Shown: positions 1 through 8,843, counted from the stretch's first letter. The stretch is DNA of 64,000 nucleotides from Rhodococcus ruber (GCF_027270735.1 NZ_JAPWIJ010000013.1:46054-110053), one strand, 5' to 3'. Notes: generated by a model not told the origin, from the letters alone. Numbers and translations: made by a program.

Positions 1-488
1 ACAACCTCTGGGCCACGCACTCGAACTCCTACGACTATGCGGCGACCGCGGCGGAGAAGATTCAGAACTCGAAGACTGCGGAGTACCGGAAGGAATTCCA
101 GTCCACCTACTTCGAGACCGAACACCCGGTGGTCCGAGTACACCCCGAGACCGGCGAGAAGACCCTGGTTCTCGGCCACTTCGTGAAGAACTTCATCGGG
201 TTGTCGACCAAGGAGTCGCAGACCCTGTTCGATCTCCTACAGAATCGAGTGACCAAGCTGGAGAACACTGTTCGCTGGACGTGGAACCTCGGCGACGTCG
301 CCATCTGGGACAACCGTGCCACCCAGCACTACGCTGTCGCGGACTGGGACGATCAGTACCGTCGCCTCGAACGCATCACCCTGGCGGGCGACGTACCGGT
401 ACACCCCAACGGAGAGAAGAGCCGAGTGGTCGCCGGCGATGCCGCGCACTACTCGCTCATCGACAAGCCGGTACCGGTGACACTCTGA
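1..488 (+). CDS. TauD/TfdA-family Fe(II)/2-oxoglutarate dioxygenase (5' end missing)
   Basis: C-terminal 161 residues or so of a TauD-like non-haem iron dioxygenase. The frame is open from base 3, so the gene starts upstream of the window. Visible family marks are the HPETG segment, the WNLGD stretch, the DNRATQHY segment holding the distal iron-binding His, and R-I-T-L, whose Arg binds the 2-oxoglutarate carboxylate. The proximal HxD lies outside the window. These enzymes hydroxylate substrates such as taurine or alkyl sulfates, often releasing sulfite; the substrate here cannot be read from sequence. It converges on metZ with a 4-base gap and is a paralogue of the complete gene at 2764-3624. 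Confidence 0.85.
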   Translation, partial: NLWATHSNSYDYAATAAEKIQNSKTAEYRKEFQSTYFETEHPVVRVHPETGEKTLVLGHFVKNFIGLSTKESQTLFDLLQNRVTKLENTVRWTWNLGDVAIWDNRATQHYAVADWDDQYRRLERITLAGDVPVHPNGEKSRVVAGDAAHYSLIDKPVPVTL

Positions 489-492
489 CCCG

Positions 493-1707
493 CTACTTCA
501 GTGCCTGATCCAGGTCTCCGATCAGATCCTCGGTGTCTTCGAGGCCGATGGAAATGCGCACCACGCCGTCGGTGATGCCCACTGCTGCACGACCTTCCGG
601 CCCCATCGCGCGGTGCGTGGTGGTGGCCGGGTGAGTGATGAGCGACTTCGAGTCGCCCAGGTTGTTGGAGATGTCGACGATACGCAACGCGTCGAGCACC
701 TCGAAGGCGCGCTTCTTGCCCTCTCCCTCGGGGGCATCGAGCTCGAAGGTCACGACGGTACCCCCGCCCGACATCTGCGACTTCGCCAGTTCGTACTGCG
801 GATGTGATTGCAGGAAGGGGTATTTCACCCAGCGCACCGCCGGGTGAGCTTCGAGGAACTCGGCGATCTGCAGCGCGGAGTTCACCGAATGGCGCACCCG
901 CACCGGCATCGTCTCCAGACCCTTGAGCAGCGTCCAGGCGTTGAACGGACTCAGTGCAGGGCCGGTGTGCCGCATCAGAGTCTGCACCGGCCCTTCGATG
1001 TACTCCTTCGATCCCAGGATGGCACCGCCGAGCACCCGCCCCTGACCGTCGATGTGTTTGGTGCCCGAGTACACGACCACGTCGGCCCCGAGCTCGAGGC
1101 TGCGCTGCAGCAGTGGCGTCGCGAACACGTTGTCCAGCACCACCGTTGCTCCGGCCGCATGTGCCAGCTCGGAGACGCGCCTGACATCGACCAACGACTG
1201 CATCGGGTTGGACGGGGTCTCGAAGAACACCGCCGTCGTCGGCACCGACAACGCCTGCTCCCACTGCTCGAGGTCTTCGCCGTCGACGAAGACGGTTTCG
1301 ACACCCCAGCGCGGCAGAATCTCGTTGCAGACCACGAAGCACGACCCGAAAAGGCTACGCGCAGCGACCAATCGGTCGCCGGCCTTCAGCAGCGCACCGA
1401 GCGCGGTGAACACCGCGGACATGCCGCTGGACGTCCCGAAGCATGCCTCGGCACCCTCGATCAACCGCAGTCGCTCCTCGAACATCTTCACTGTCGGGTT
1501 GCCGTAGCGCGAGTACACGAAATGATCGATGTCGCCGGTGAAGGCCTGCTCGGCAGCGCCGGCACTCTCGTACACGAAACCCGAAGAGAGATAGAGCGCT
1601 TCGGCGTTCTCGTCGAACCCGGATCGCATCAGGCCGCCGCGAACTCCCAGCGTGGCCTGACCCACGCCCTCGGGCAAGGGCTTGTCGAATCCGCCGCCTT
1701 TGGGCAT
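493..1707 (-). CDS. metZ: O-succinylhomoserine sulfhydrylase
   Basis: A PLP enzyme of the Cys/Met metabolism family, making homocysteine from an activated homoserine and sulfide in the cytoplasm. The 404 aa length is normal for actinobacterial MetZ. The pyridoxal Lys is about residue 217 in SGTKH, and the FETPSNP and THPATTTHR motifs are present. The frame stays open far upstream through the rhodanese gene, but homology begins at MPKGGGFD. The ATG at 1707 follows the rhodanese stop by 5 bases; a GTG at 1716 overlapping that stop as GTGA is the alternative. Either way the two genes are translationally linked. Confidence 0.95.
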   Translation of the reverse strand: MPKGGGFDKPLPEGVGQATLGVRGGLMRSGFDENAEALYLSSGFVYESAGAAEQAFTGDIDHFVYSRYGNPTVKMFEERLRLIEGAEACFGTSSGMSAVFTALGALLKAGDRLVAARSLFGSCFVVCNEILPRWGVETVFVDGEDLEQWEQALSVPTTAVFFETPSNPMQSLVDVRRVSELAHAAGATVVLDNVFATPLLQRSLELGADVVVYSGTKHIDGQGRVLGGAILGSKEYIEGPVQTLMRHTGPALSPFNAWTLLKGLETMPVRVRHSVNSALQIAEFLEAHPAVRWVKYPFLQSHPQYELAKSQMSGGGTVVTFELDAPEGEGKKRAFEVLDALRIVDISNNLGDSKSLITHPATTTHRAMGPEGRAAVGITDGVVRISIGLEDTEDLIGDLDQALK

Positions 1708-1712
1708 GTTCG

Positions 1713-2126
1713 TCACGACTGCCTCCAGGGCAACCCGACCGCACGCCAACCCGTGGCTCCGCGGTGGCCGTCGGCGTCGGTGGCGCCTTCGAAACCGTCG
1801 AGCACGTTGTAGGACGGACCGATGCCCGCTGCCGTCGCGGCTTCGGCGGCACCGATGGACCGCTGACCGGAGCGGCACAGGAACACCACCGGCCGATCGC
1901 CGTCCACGCCTGCGGCTTTCAGGTCGTCGACGAAGTTGGTGTTCCGGGCACCATCGGGGAAGCTGACCCACTCGATCAGGTGCGTAGGACGGTCGATACC
2001 GGACGTGTCCGGGACACCGACGTACTGCCACTCGGCGCGCGTCCGAACATCCACGAGCACGGCCTCGGGGTTGCTCTGCAACAACTCCCAGGCCGCTTCC
2101 GGGGTTATGTCACCTGCGTAGGTCAC
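1713..2126 (-). CDS. Rhodanese-like sulfurtransferase
   Basis: A single rhodanese domain of 137 aa filling the whole protein. The active-site loop is CRSGQRS, giving a persulfide-forming Cys near residue 85, and the LVDVRTRAEW motif is near residues 24-33. It sits immediately before metZ in the same direction with about 5 bases between them. A sulfane-sulfur carrier next to a sulfide-using enzyme suggests sulfur handling for homocysteine synthesis. That role is inferred from position. The M. tuberculosis gene Rv0390 beside metZ is, as I recall, the counterpart. Confidence 0.9.
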   Translation of the reverse strand: MTYAGDITPEAAWELLQSNPEAVLVDVRTRAEWQYVGVPDTSGIDRPTHLIEWVSFPDGARNTNFVDDLKAAGVDGDRPVVFLCRSGQRSIGAAEAATAAGIGPSYNVLDGFEGATDADGHRGATGWRAVGLPWRQS

Positions 2127-2160
2127 TGGATCAGCCTTCCGTCACTTGCCGTTACATCAC

Positions 2161-2205
2161 ACATACCGAGATCAGACATACCAAGATCAGACATACCAAG
2201 ATCAG
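2161..2205. repeat. Three tandem 15-bp repeats
   Basis: Three head-to-tail copies of a 15-base unit (acataccaagatcag). Copies two and three are identical; copy one differs at a single base. The array lies between the rhodanese gene and the membrane-protein gene, and the last copy covers the stop codon of the latter. Its function is unknown; slippage could change the unit number. Confidence 0.85.
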
Positions 2206-2729
2206 ACATTGCACACCAGCCACTTGTCGTCGACGCGGACGAACTTCCACTCGTCGTCGGTCTGCACTCCGGATTTCGCTTCCTTCAGCGGGACGGTCAC
2301 CCTGCCGCGGTCGCCGTTGACCTCGTACTCCGACGGCACCCCGTCGATCGACGTCTCGCCGTTGCGCTCGACCTCGCCTGCTCGATCGGTTCGGTATTGC
2401 GCATCGTCGCCGGGGACGAGGAGGGCGACCTGGTCGAAGCACGTGTTCTCGCGCAGGAGATCTGCGTCGCCGGAGTTCTGTGCCTCGAGGAATCCGTCGA
2501 CGGCGTCGGTCAGCAGCTGCGCCTGCGTCACGTTGTCCTCCGCGGGGGCGAACTTCGACGCAGCGAAGATGCCGACGAGCAGAACCACGACGATGCCCGC
2601 GGCGATGATGAACGGCCACGCGTTGGGCGGACGCTGCTCACCGGAGTCTGCGGCCGCTTCGGAAGCGTTGTTGCGCGCTTCCTCACGACTGTCGACCCAC
2701 TGCTGCCTACGTTCACTCCACGACGCCAT
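2202..2729 (-). CDS. Membrane-anchored protein with NTF2-like outer domain
   Basis: 175 aa. An acidic cytoplasmic N-terminus of about 38 residues leads into one membrane segment (about residues 39-60), then an extracytoplasmic domain. That domain resembles the NTF2-like/DUF4878 class: DAVDGFLEAQNSGDADLL, a central Cys, and an ending of W-x-V-C. The same plan, with the conserved Cys after the helix and the C-terminal KWLVC, occurs in the gene at 22667-23479, so the two look like distant paralogues. No enzymatic role is evident. It is probably expressed with the rhodanese and metZ genes downstream. Confidence 0.75.
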   Translation of the reverse strand: MASWSERRQQWVDSREEARNNASEAAADSGEQRPPNAWPFIIAAGIVVVLLVGIFAASKFAPAEDNVTQAQLLTDAVDGFLEAQNSGDADLLRENTCFDQVALLVPGDDAQYRTDRAGEVERNGETSIDGVPSEYEVNGDRGRVTVPLKEAKSGVQTDDEWKFVRVDDKWLVCNV

Positions 2730-2763
2730 GCGCCCAATCTTCCTCGATCCGACGGGCCCGGCA

Positions 2764-3624
2764 CTATCGGGGTCCGACGGGAATGTCTCCTCGCAACGTG
2801 ATGCGGTGCATCTTGCGGTGCTCGGTGCCGTAATCGCGATTGGCGTAGTGCGAGGTGCTCCGGTTGTCCCACAGCACCAGATCGCCGAGACGCCAGCGGT
2901 GCCGCACGACGTGCTCGGGCTTGGTGAGGTGCGCGTAGAGCAAGTCCAGAATTCCGCGGCTCTCGGCCTCCGAGACGCCCACGATGTGCGAGGTGAAGCC
3001 AGGATTGACGAACAGCCCCTTGCGGCCGGTTTCCGGATGCACCCGCACGACGGGGTGTTCGACGGGGACCAGCGCGGTCACTTCCTTGCCGTCCCACACG
3101 TTGCCCTTACCGCCGCGCTTCTGCGCGAGGTAGTAGCCGAACTCCCGGTTGCCGTCGTGAATTGCTGTGAGCCCATCGATCATTCGGCGAACGGGCGCGG
3201 ACAGTGACTCGTAGGCGAGTTGGCTGTCGGCCCAGTTGGTGTCGCCGCCGTGCGGTGGCAGGACGACGGGCCGCAGGATCGAACCCATCGGCGGACGTTC
3301 CATGAACGTGACGTCGGTGTGCCAGACGTCGGCGAACCCGTTGTCCTGACTGTCGAGCGCATAGACCTCGGGGGCGACGTGGCCACTGTCGTGTACCGGA
3401 TGGCCGGCCGTGAGGTCACCGAGACGACGGCCGAATTCGACGTGTGCCGCGTCGTCGAGCGTCTGCCCGCGCAGCACCAGAACCTTGTGCTCGACGAGGG
3501 CTCGACGCACCGCGTGGATCTGCGCGTCGGACGCCGACGCGACATCGAGGCCGATGACTTCGGCACCGAACGACGGGCCGAGCTTGTCGAGCGCGAGGGT
3601 GATGGTCTGTTCCAGGGTGGTCAT
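2764..3624 (-). CDS. TauD/TfdA-family Fe(II)/2-oxoglutarate dioxygenase
   Basis: A complete TauD-family enzyme of 286 aa. The iron triad is visible: His102 and Asp104 in WHTDVTF, and distal His259 in the STSHY segment. Arg274 in HRITLRG is the expected 2-oxoglutarate anchor. The family couples 2-oxoglutarate decarboxylation to hydroxylation of taurine, alkyl sulfates, 2,4-D or similar; the substrate is undetermined here. The ATG at 3624 precedes a typical MTTLEQTITL start. It is paralogous to the partial gene at the window edge, and together they flank metZ and the rhodanese, which hints at organosulfur use (inference). Confidence 0.92.
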   Translation of the reverse strand: MTTLEQTITLALDKLGPSFGAEVIGLDVASASDAQIHAVRRALVEHKVLVLRGQTLDDAAHVEFGRRLGDLTAGHPVHDSGHVAPEVYALDSQDNGFADVWHTDVTFMERPPMGSILRPVVLPPHGGDTNWADSQLAYESLSAPVRRMIDGLTAIHDGNREFGYYLAQKRGGKGNVWDGKEVTALVPVEHPVVRVHPETGRKGLFVNPGFTSHIVGVSEAESRGILDLLYAHLTKPEHVVRHRWRLGDLVLWDNRSTSHYANRDYGTEHRKMHRITLRGDIPVGPR

Positions 3625-3838
3625 GTGTCCTCGAATCTGTGCACGGCGAAAGGGCTGATTCAGGCAGCGCTGCCGTCGAGAGAGGGATCCCGTCCTGTTC
3701 GAGGAGGGGAAGGGCGTCGGGTCAGGTCACCGACAACACATGTTGGTGCAGGTACGACAGAAGTCGACGGTGAACCGTCGGACCAGGTATGTCGTGTGCA
3801 CAGAGCAATTCCTACCGGAAACCGGGAAATACGGCAAG

Positions 3839-3882
3839 TTGCCCTCTGCCCCAGCTCAGGTAATGCTTAATTTATGCTGGGG
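3839..3882 (+). promoter_or_regulatory. Candidate fprA promoter with inverted repeat
   Basis: In the 295-bp gap before fprA there is a 7-bp inverted repeat (CCCCAGC at 3849-3855, GCTGGGG at 3876-3882). Its centre is AT-rich and unusual for this genome. A -35-like TTGCCC (3839-3844) and a -10-like TAATGC (3861-3866) lie 16 bases apart within it. The palindrome could be an operator. The rest of the gap holds nothing I recognise. Confidence 0.35.
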
Positions 3883-3919
3883 TGTCCGCACTTCCCTCGA
3901 AGAAGGTAGCTCGCTGCAC

Positions 3920-5338
3920 ATGACTGATCAGACTCGTCCACTCCGCGTCGCCATCGTCGGTGCCGGACCGGCAGGCATCTACGCCGCCGACGCGCTCATG
4001 AAGTCCGACCACAATGTCAGCGGACCGGGCGTGAGCATCGATCTCTTCGAGCGGATGCCTGCACCGTTCGGGCTCATTCGCTACGGCGTGGCCCCCGACC
4101 ACCCGCGCATCAAAGGCATCATCACCGCACTGCACAAAGTCCTCGACAAACCCCAGGTACGCCTGCTCGGCAACATCGACTACGGCACCGACATCGACCT
4201 CGACGACCTACGCCGCTTCTACGACGCCGTCATCTTCTCCACCGGAGCCAACGCGGACCGCGCGCTGAACATCCCCGGCATCGATCTCGACGGCAGCTAC
4301 GGCGCCGCAGACTTCGTTTCCTGGTACGACGGCCACCCCGACGTGCCGCGTACCTGGCCGCTCGAGGCCGAGAAGGTCGCCGTCCTCGGCGTCGGAAACG
4401 TCGCCCTCGACGTCGCACGCGTTCTCGCCAAGACCGGCGACGAACTGCTCCCCACCGAAATCCCCGCCAACGTCTACGAGGGTCTCAAGGCCAACAAAGC
4501 CCTCGAGGTGCACGTCTTCGGTCGCCGCGGACCGGCTCAGGCCAAGTTCACCCCGTTGGAGCTGCGCGAGCTCGACCACTCGCCGAACATCGAGGTCATC
4601 GTCGCCCCCGAGGACATCGACTACGACGAAGGTTCCGAGCAGGCCCGACGCAACTCCAAGCAGGTCGACATGGTCGCCAACACCCTGCAGGACTGGGCCA
4701 TCCGCGATGTCGGCAGCCGCCCGCACAAACTGTTCCTGCACTTCTTCGAAAGCCCCACCGAAATCCTCGGCGAGAACGGCAAAGTCGTCGGACTGCGCAC
4801 CGAACGCACCGAACTCGACGGCACCGGCAACGTCCGCGGCACCGGCACATACAACGACTGGGACGTCCAAGCGGTCTACCGCGCCGTCGGCTACCTCAGC
4901 CAAAACATCAGCGCCCTGCCCTTCGACGAACAAGCAGGCACCATCCCCAACGAAGCCGGACGAGTCGTCGGCCCTGCTGATGGTCATTCCGCAGGCTCCA
5001 CTCCAGACCCGTCCTCCACCACACCGGTGCCCGCCACTTACGTCACCGGTTGGATCAAGCGCGGACCCGTCGGCCTCATCGGTCACACCAAGGGCGACGC
5101 CAACGAGACCGTCGCGAACCTGCTCGAGGATGCGCCGAGCTTCACCGGTGCAACCGAACCCGACCTCGACGCCGTCACCTCGTTCCTCGAAGGCAAGCAG
5201 GTTCCCTTCACCACCTGGGACGGTTGGTACCGCCTCGACGCGCACGAGCGTTCACTCGGTGAGCCCGAGGGTCGCGAGCGCGTGAAGGTCGTCGAGCGTG
5301 AGGACATGCTGAAGGCTTCCGAGCCCGACAAGGCCTGA
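3920..5338 (+). CDS. fprA: NADPH-ferredoxin/adrenodoxin-type reductase
   Basis: 472 aa, close to mycobacterial FprA. It transfers electrons from NAD(P)H through FAD to ferredoxin, for example for P450s. The FAD-binding motif VGAGPAGIYAAD is near residues 14-25, followed by RMPAPFGLIRYGVAPDH. The NAD(P)-binding GVGNVALDVAR is near residue 160, and the C-terminal domain has TGWIKRGPxGxIGxTK. The frame extends 60 codons upstream, but MTDQTRPLRVAIVG at 3920 is the natural start. A Gly/Ser/Pro-rich insert of about 20 residues precedes the TGWIKRG motif and is longer than I expect. The gene is monocistronic and ends in a strong palindrome. Confidence 0.95.
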   Translation: MTDQTRPLRVAIVGAGPAGIYAADALMKSDHNVSGPGVSIDLFERMPAPFGLIRYGVAPDHPRIKGIITALHKVLDKPQVRLLGNIDYGTDIDLDDLRRFYDAVIFSTGANADRALNIPGIDLDGSYGAADFVSWYDGHPDVPRTWPLEAEKVAVLGVGNVALDVARVLAKTGDELLPTEIPANVYEGLKANKALEVHVFGRRGPAQAKFTPLELRELDHSPNIEVIVAPEDIDYDEGSEQARRNSKQVDMVANTLQDWAIRDVGSRPHKLFLHFFESPTEILGENGKVVGLRTERTELDGTGNVRGTGTYNDWDVQAVYRAVGYLSQNISALPFDEQAGTIPNEAGRVVGPADGHSAGSTPDPSSTTPVPATYVTGWIKRGPVGLIGHTKGDANETVANLLEDAPSFTGATEPDLDAVTSFLEGKQVPFTTWDGWYRLDAHERSLGEPEGRERVKVVEREDMLKASEPDKA

Positions 5339-5347
5339 GTGCCTGCG

Positions 5348-5395
5348 GCAGTGGTGTGGTTGAGTGCCCCCTGCGGCACATAACCACACCACTGC
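5348..5395. terminator. Bidirectional terminator hairpin
   Basis: A perfect 14-bp inverted repeat (5348-5361 with 5382-5395) encloses a second 5-bp stem (GTGCC at 5364-5368, GGCAC at 5375-5379). It lies between the convergent fprA and lactonase genes and has no long T run. Confidence 0.75.
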
Positions 5396-5405
5396 GCGCA
5401 GCGCA

Positions 5406-6284
5406 CTACACCCGAACCGCCAGCAGCTTTCCCTCGGTTTCTACCTTGCGCTGATGCTCGTTGAAATCCGGTGCAGCGCAGACGAACAGCGTGCGGCCGT
5501 CGGATCCGCCGAGTCCGCAGGCGAAGACCCCGAGATCGAAGTCGAGCTGGTCGAGAACCTCTCCACCCTGCGCGACGTGCAGCACCCGCTGACCCAGCGC
5601 ATCGGCGATCCACATCGTGCCGTCGGTGTCGATGCAACATCCGTCGGCAGCCACTTTCACCTCGCCCAGGGCCGTCGCCATGTCCGTCGACGACGGCAGC
5701 TCACCGAACGTCGCCCAGTCACGCCGCTCCCCCAGTGACCCGTCCTCGGCGATGTCGAACGCACTGACCCGGTTACCGACCGTCTCGTCGACGAGCAGTT
5801 CACCCGAACCGGTGAACGCCATCCCGTTGGGGAAATACAGGTCCGATGCCACGACGTGTGCAGAACCGTCGGGGTCGACGCGAATCAGATCGGCCGTTTC
5901 GACGGGAGCGAAGTTCATCAGGTCGAACCCGAAATTCCCGATGTAGGCGCGTCCCTGCGCGTCCACGATCATGTCGTTCAGGTTCGCGGACACGTACGTC
6001 GACAGGTCGGCGTGGACGGTCAGCGAACCGTCGTGTTCGCGCAGCAGCAGTTTGTGGTCGCGCATCGACACGATCAGCAGTCGGCCGTCGGGCAGCCAAC
6101 CGAGCCCCGACGGCTGATTCGGCACCTCGGCCTCCACCCGCACGTCGGATCCGTCCTCTAGAGCAGATGCGACGCGGTGCGAATAGAAGTCCGATACCCA
6201 GATCCTCCCTTCGTGCCAGCGCGGACATTCGAAATAGGTGTAGCCGTCGAGAACGACAGTGGTCTCCGGTTTCATGTTTCGCAT
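5406..6284 (-). CDS. SMP-30/gluconolactonase family protein
   Basis: 292 aa, six-bladed propeller family of SMP-30, gluconolactonase and luciferin-regenerating enzyme. These are divalent-metal lactonases. Metal-ligand positions are recognisable: Glu in FECPRW (about residue 19), Asn in LNDMIVD (about 103), Asn in FPNGMAF (about 152), and Asp in the GCCIDTDGTMW segment. It likely opens a sugar or similar lactone, but the substrate is unknown. It is divergent from the amidohydrolase at 6331, so a shared substrate pathway is possible. ATG 6284 is used; a second Met is three codons in. Confidence 0.85.
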   Translation of the reverse strand: MRNMKPETTVVLDGYTYFECPRWHEGRIWVSDFYSHRVASALEDGSDVRVEAEVPNQPSGLGWLPDGRLLIVSMRDHKLLLREHDGSLTVHADLSTYVSANLNDMIVDAQGRAYIGNFGFDLMNFAPVETADLIRVDPDGSAHVVASDLYFPNGMAFTGSGELLVDETVGNRVSAFDIAEDGSLGERRDWATFGELPSSTDMATALGEVKVAADGCCIDTDGTMWIADALGQRVLHVAQGGEVLDQLDFDLGVFACGLGGSDGRTLFVCAAPDFNEHQRKVETEGKLLAVRV

Positions 6285-6330
6285 TCAAACACCGCGACAC
6301 CGGGCCGCGACGGCGAATCCGCGAGCTGGC

Positions 6331-7077
6331 ATGCTGAGACCCGTGTTCGACGCCCACCTGCACATCATCGACCCCCGTTTTCCGCTGATCGAGAACCACG
6401 GATTCTTGCCCGATCCCTACACCGTCTCGAACTACCTGTACGACGTGGACGGGCTCGGTATCACCGGCGGCGCGGTGGTGTCGGGATCGTTCCAGGGCAC
6501 CGACCAGAGCTACCTGCTCGCTGCGTTGGAGGCCCTCGGGCGCGGTTGGGTCGGCGTCACCCAGATCGATCCGGAATGCTCCGACGAGGACGTCGTCGCG
6601 CTCGACGCCGCGGGCGTGCGCGGTATGCGGTTCAACCTCAAGCGCGGCGAGACGGATGTCGAAATGCTGACCACCCAGGCACGTCGCGTGCACGAACTGG
6701 TCGGGTGGCATGCCGAGCTGTACGTCGATGCGTCCCTGCTGCTCTCGCTCGAACCCATCCTTGCGAAGTTGCCGGCGGTGAGCATCGATCACCTGGGCTT
6801 GTCCACTCAGGGTCTGCCGTACCTTCTGAACCTCGTCGACCGCGGAGTACGCGTCAAGGCAACCGGATTCGGCCGAGTGGATCTCGACATCGCCGACACA
6901 CTGCAGCAGATCCATCGAGTCAACCCCGCGGCGTTGATGTTCGGCACCGATCTACCCGGCACCCGTGCCCCACGCCCGTTCTCGGAGAACGACATCGACA
7001 TCATCACCCACGCCGTCGGTGGCGACCTACCCGCCGTGCTCGACGGTAATGCCCGGGCTTGGTATCGGGTCTCTTGA
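6331..7077 (+). CDS. Amidohydrolase-2 family metal-dependent hydrolase
   Basis: 248 aa TIM-barrel hydrolase of the amidohydrolase-2 type (lactonases, decarboxylases, aminocarboxymuconate-type enzymes). The N-terminal metal motif DAHLHIID starts at residue 6, a conserved His occurs in SIDHLG, and the terminal FGTDLPG supplies the expected Asp. The frame is open 24 codons upstream, but that part is Arg-rich and lacks family sequence. ATG 6331 gives the normal short lead. A divergent 46-bp gap separates it from the SMP-30 lactonase; such pairs often act in sequence on sugar acids or lactones (inference). Confidence 0.85.
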   Translation: MLRPVFDAHLHIIDPRFPLIENHGFLPDPYTVSNYLYDVDGLGITGGAVVSGSFQGTDQSYLLAALEALGRGWVGVTQIDPECSDEDVVALDAAGVRGMRFNLKRGETDVEMLTTQARRVHELVGWHAELYVDASLLLSLEPILAKLPAVSIDHLGLSTQGLPYLLNLVDRGVRVKATGFGRVDLDIADTLQQIHRVNPAALMFGTDLPGTRAPRPFSENDIDIITHAVGGDLPAVLDGNARAWYRVS

Positions 7078-7099
7078 ATCAGCAGGGCCCTTAGTGCCC

Positions 7100-7582
7100 T
7101 CAGACGAGTACGGCTCCCCCGAGCCACACCGCTGAGGCGAGCAACGCGCCGAACAGTTCCACCAGGATCGATAGCCCCGCGGCCTTGGTGGCGTGCACGG
7201 TCGATCGCCAGGCCTCGGAGTGATTTCGGTGCCTGGGTACTTCGGCCACGTAGACGCCTGCGATGAAACCGACGAACAGCCCGACGACGGGGATGACGAA
7301 GAATCCGACGATGCCGAGCAGGCCGCCGACCATGAGCGACCGCATCGGCACGCCCGCCTCCCGCATCCGACGGCCCGGCCAGGTGTATTTCACTACCCCG
7401 CTCAGAACCAGCAACACCGTCGCGATCGCGAACACCGTCCACGCGGCCGCTCCTCCGGTGATCCACGCCCACACTGCGACTGCCGCGAAGATCAGGATGG
7501 TGCCGGGCAGAATCGGGACGACGATGCCGACCAGGCCGACCAGAATCACCAGGCCGACCAGAACTTCTCCGAGCGCGCTCAT
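7100..7582 (-). CDS. DUF456 family membrane protein
   Basis: 160 aa and highly hydrophobic, with four to five membrane segments. It shows the Gly-rich DUF456 pattern: GLVGIVVPILPG near residues 16-28 and GVPMRSLMVGGLLGIVGFF near 77-95. A weak 5-bp hairpin (AGGGC 7084-7088, GCCCT 7096-7100) lies at its 3' end against the convergent amidohydrolase. Function is unknown for the family. It follows purT in the same direction with a 24-base gap and may be cotranscribed. Confidence 0.82.
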   Translation of the reverse strand: MSALGEVLVGLVILVGLVGIVVPILPGTILIFAAVAVWAWITGGAAAWTVFAIATVLLVLSGVVKYTWPGRRMREAGVPMRSLMVGGLLGIVGFFVIPVVGLFVGFIAGVYVAEVPRHRNHSEAWRSTVHATKAAGLSILVELFGALLASAVWLGGAVLV

Positions 7583-7606
7583 GAGCTCAGTGTGCCCTGT
7601 GCCGGG

Positions 7607-8803
7607 TCAGACGACAGGACGAACCTTGCCTGCCGCCTCGCGGGCCCGGCTCCGCGCGGTCTCGATGTCCGACGCGGTCGACACCGCGACACCCATCCGG
7701 CGCCGGACGAAACTCGTCGGCTTGCCGAACAGGCGCAGGTCGGTCTCGGGAACCGCCAACGCATCGGCGACGCCTTCGAAGGAAATGCCGTCCGCATCGA
7801 CACCGCCGTAGATCACGGCCGACGCACCCGGCGAAAGCAGGGTCGTGTCGATCGGCAAACCGAGTACGGCCCGGGCATGCAGCTCGAACTCCGAGAACCG
7901 TTGCGTGCGAAGCGTTACCAGACCCGTATCGTGCGGCCTGGGGCTGACCTCGGAGAAGTACACGGTGTCACCCTGAACGAACAACTCGACGCCGAACAGC
8001 CCGCGCCCACCGAGCGCCGTCGTGATGCGCTCCGCGACGTCGCGGGCACCGGCGAGGGCCGCGTCGGACATCGGCTGCGGCTGCCAGGATTCGATGTAGT
8101 CGCCGGATTCCTGCAGGTGGCCGATAGGCTCGCAGAAGAACGTTCCGTCGACGGCCCGAACGGTGAGAAGTGTTATCTCGTAATCGAAGTCGACGAATCC
8201 TTCGACGATGACGCGACCGAGGTCGACGCGGCCACCCTTCAGTGCGTACTCCCAGGCCGCCTCGACATGGGCGTCGCCGCGAACAACGGACTGCCCCTTG
8301 CCCGACGAAGACATGACCGGCTTGATGACGGCCGGAAAACCTATGGTGGACAATGCTTGTCGAACGTCGTCCAGCGAATCGGCGAAAGCGTAGGGCGAGG
8401 TCGGCAGCCCGAGTTCCTCGGCTGCCAATCGCCTGATGCCCTCGCGGTTCATCGTCAACTGCGTCGCCCGAGCCGTGGGAATCACCACGCTTCGGCCTCG
8501 GGCCTCCACCTCGGCGAGGGCATCGGTGGCAATGGCCTCGATCTCCGGGACCACGAAATCGGGCTGCTGTGAATCGATCAGCGCCAGAAGCTCTTCCGGG
8601 TCGCTCATGTCGATGGTGAACGCATGATGGGCCACCTGATGGCCGGGAGCATTGTCGTAGCGATCGACGGCGATCACCTCGACACCGAGGCGTTGGAACG
8701 CGATGATGACTTCTTTGCCCAGCTCACCCGAGCCGAGCAGCATGACCCGGGTCGCGCCGGGAGTCAGTGGAGTACCGATGCGGACGGGATCTGGGGCAGT
8801 CAC
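7607..8803 (-). CDS. purT: Formate-dependent phosphoribosylglycinamide formyltransferase
   Basis: An ATP-grasp enzyme using formate and ATP to make formyl-GAR, the folate-independent route in purine synthesis. 398 aa. Motifs: MLLGSGELGKE near the N-terminus, PEIEAIATDAL, the ATP-binding KPVMSSSGKGQS, and a C-terminal EVSPRPHDTG segment. Homology begins at RIGTPL, so the GTG at 8803 is preferred; another GTG at 8824 would add seven residues. In M. tuberculosis purT lies near metZ and the rhodanese, as here. It is divergent from the CoA-racemase gene with a palindrome between them. Confidence 0.95.
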   Translation of the reverse strand: MTAPDPVRIGTPLTPGATRVMLLGSGELGKEVIIAFQRLGVEVIAVDRYDNAPGHQVAHHAFTIDMSDPEELLALIDSQQPDFVVPEIEAIATDALAEVEARGRSVVIPTARATQLTMNREGIRRLAAEELGLPTSPYAFADSLDDVRQALSTIGFPAVIKPVMSSSGKGQSVVRGDAHVEAAWEYALKGGRVDLGRVIVEGFVDFDYEITLLTVRAVDGTFFCEPIGHLQESGDYIESWQPQPMSDAALAGARDVAERITTALGGRGLFGVELFVQGDTVYFSEVSPRPHDTGLVTLRTQRFSEFELHARAVLGLPIDTTLLSPGASAVIYGGVDADGISFEGVADALAVPETDLRLFGKPTSFVRRRMGVAVSTASDIETARSRAREAAGKVRPVV

Positions 8804-8827
8804 AGCCCTATTATCCACACCCACATC

Positions 8828-8843
8828 ACTAGGACGCCCTAGT
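8828..8843. promoter_or_regulatory. Palindrome between purT and the racemase gene
   Basis: ACTAGG and CCTAGT form a perfect 6-bp inverted repeat with a 4-base spacer, in the divergent promoter region. This is the shape of a dimeric repressor site; the regulator is unknown. Confidence 0.4.

Noticed and set aside
493..2031. A 512-residue reading of the metZ frame
   Set aside because: The extra N-terminal part is the other frame of the rhodanese gene, Arg-rich and unlike any family; MetZ starts at 1707.
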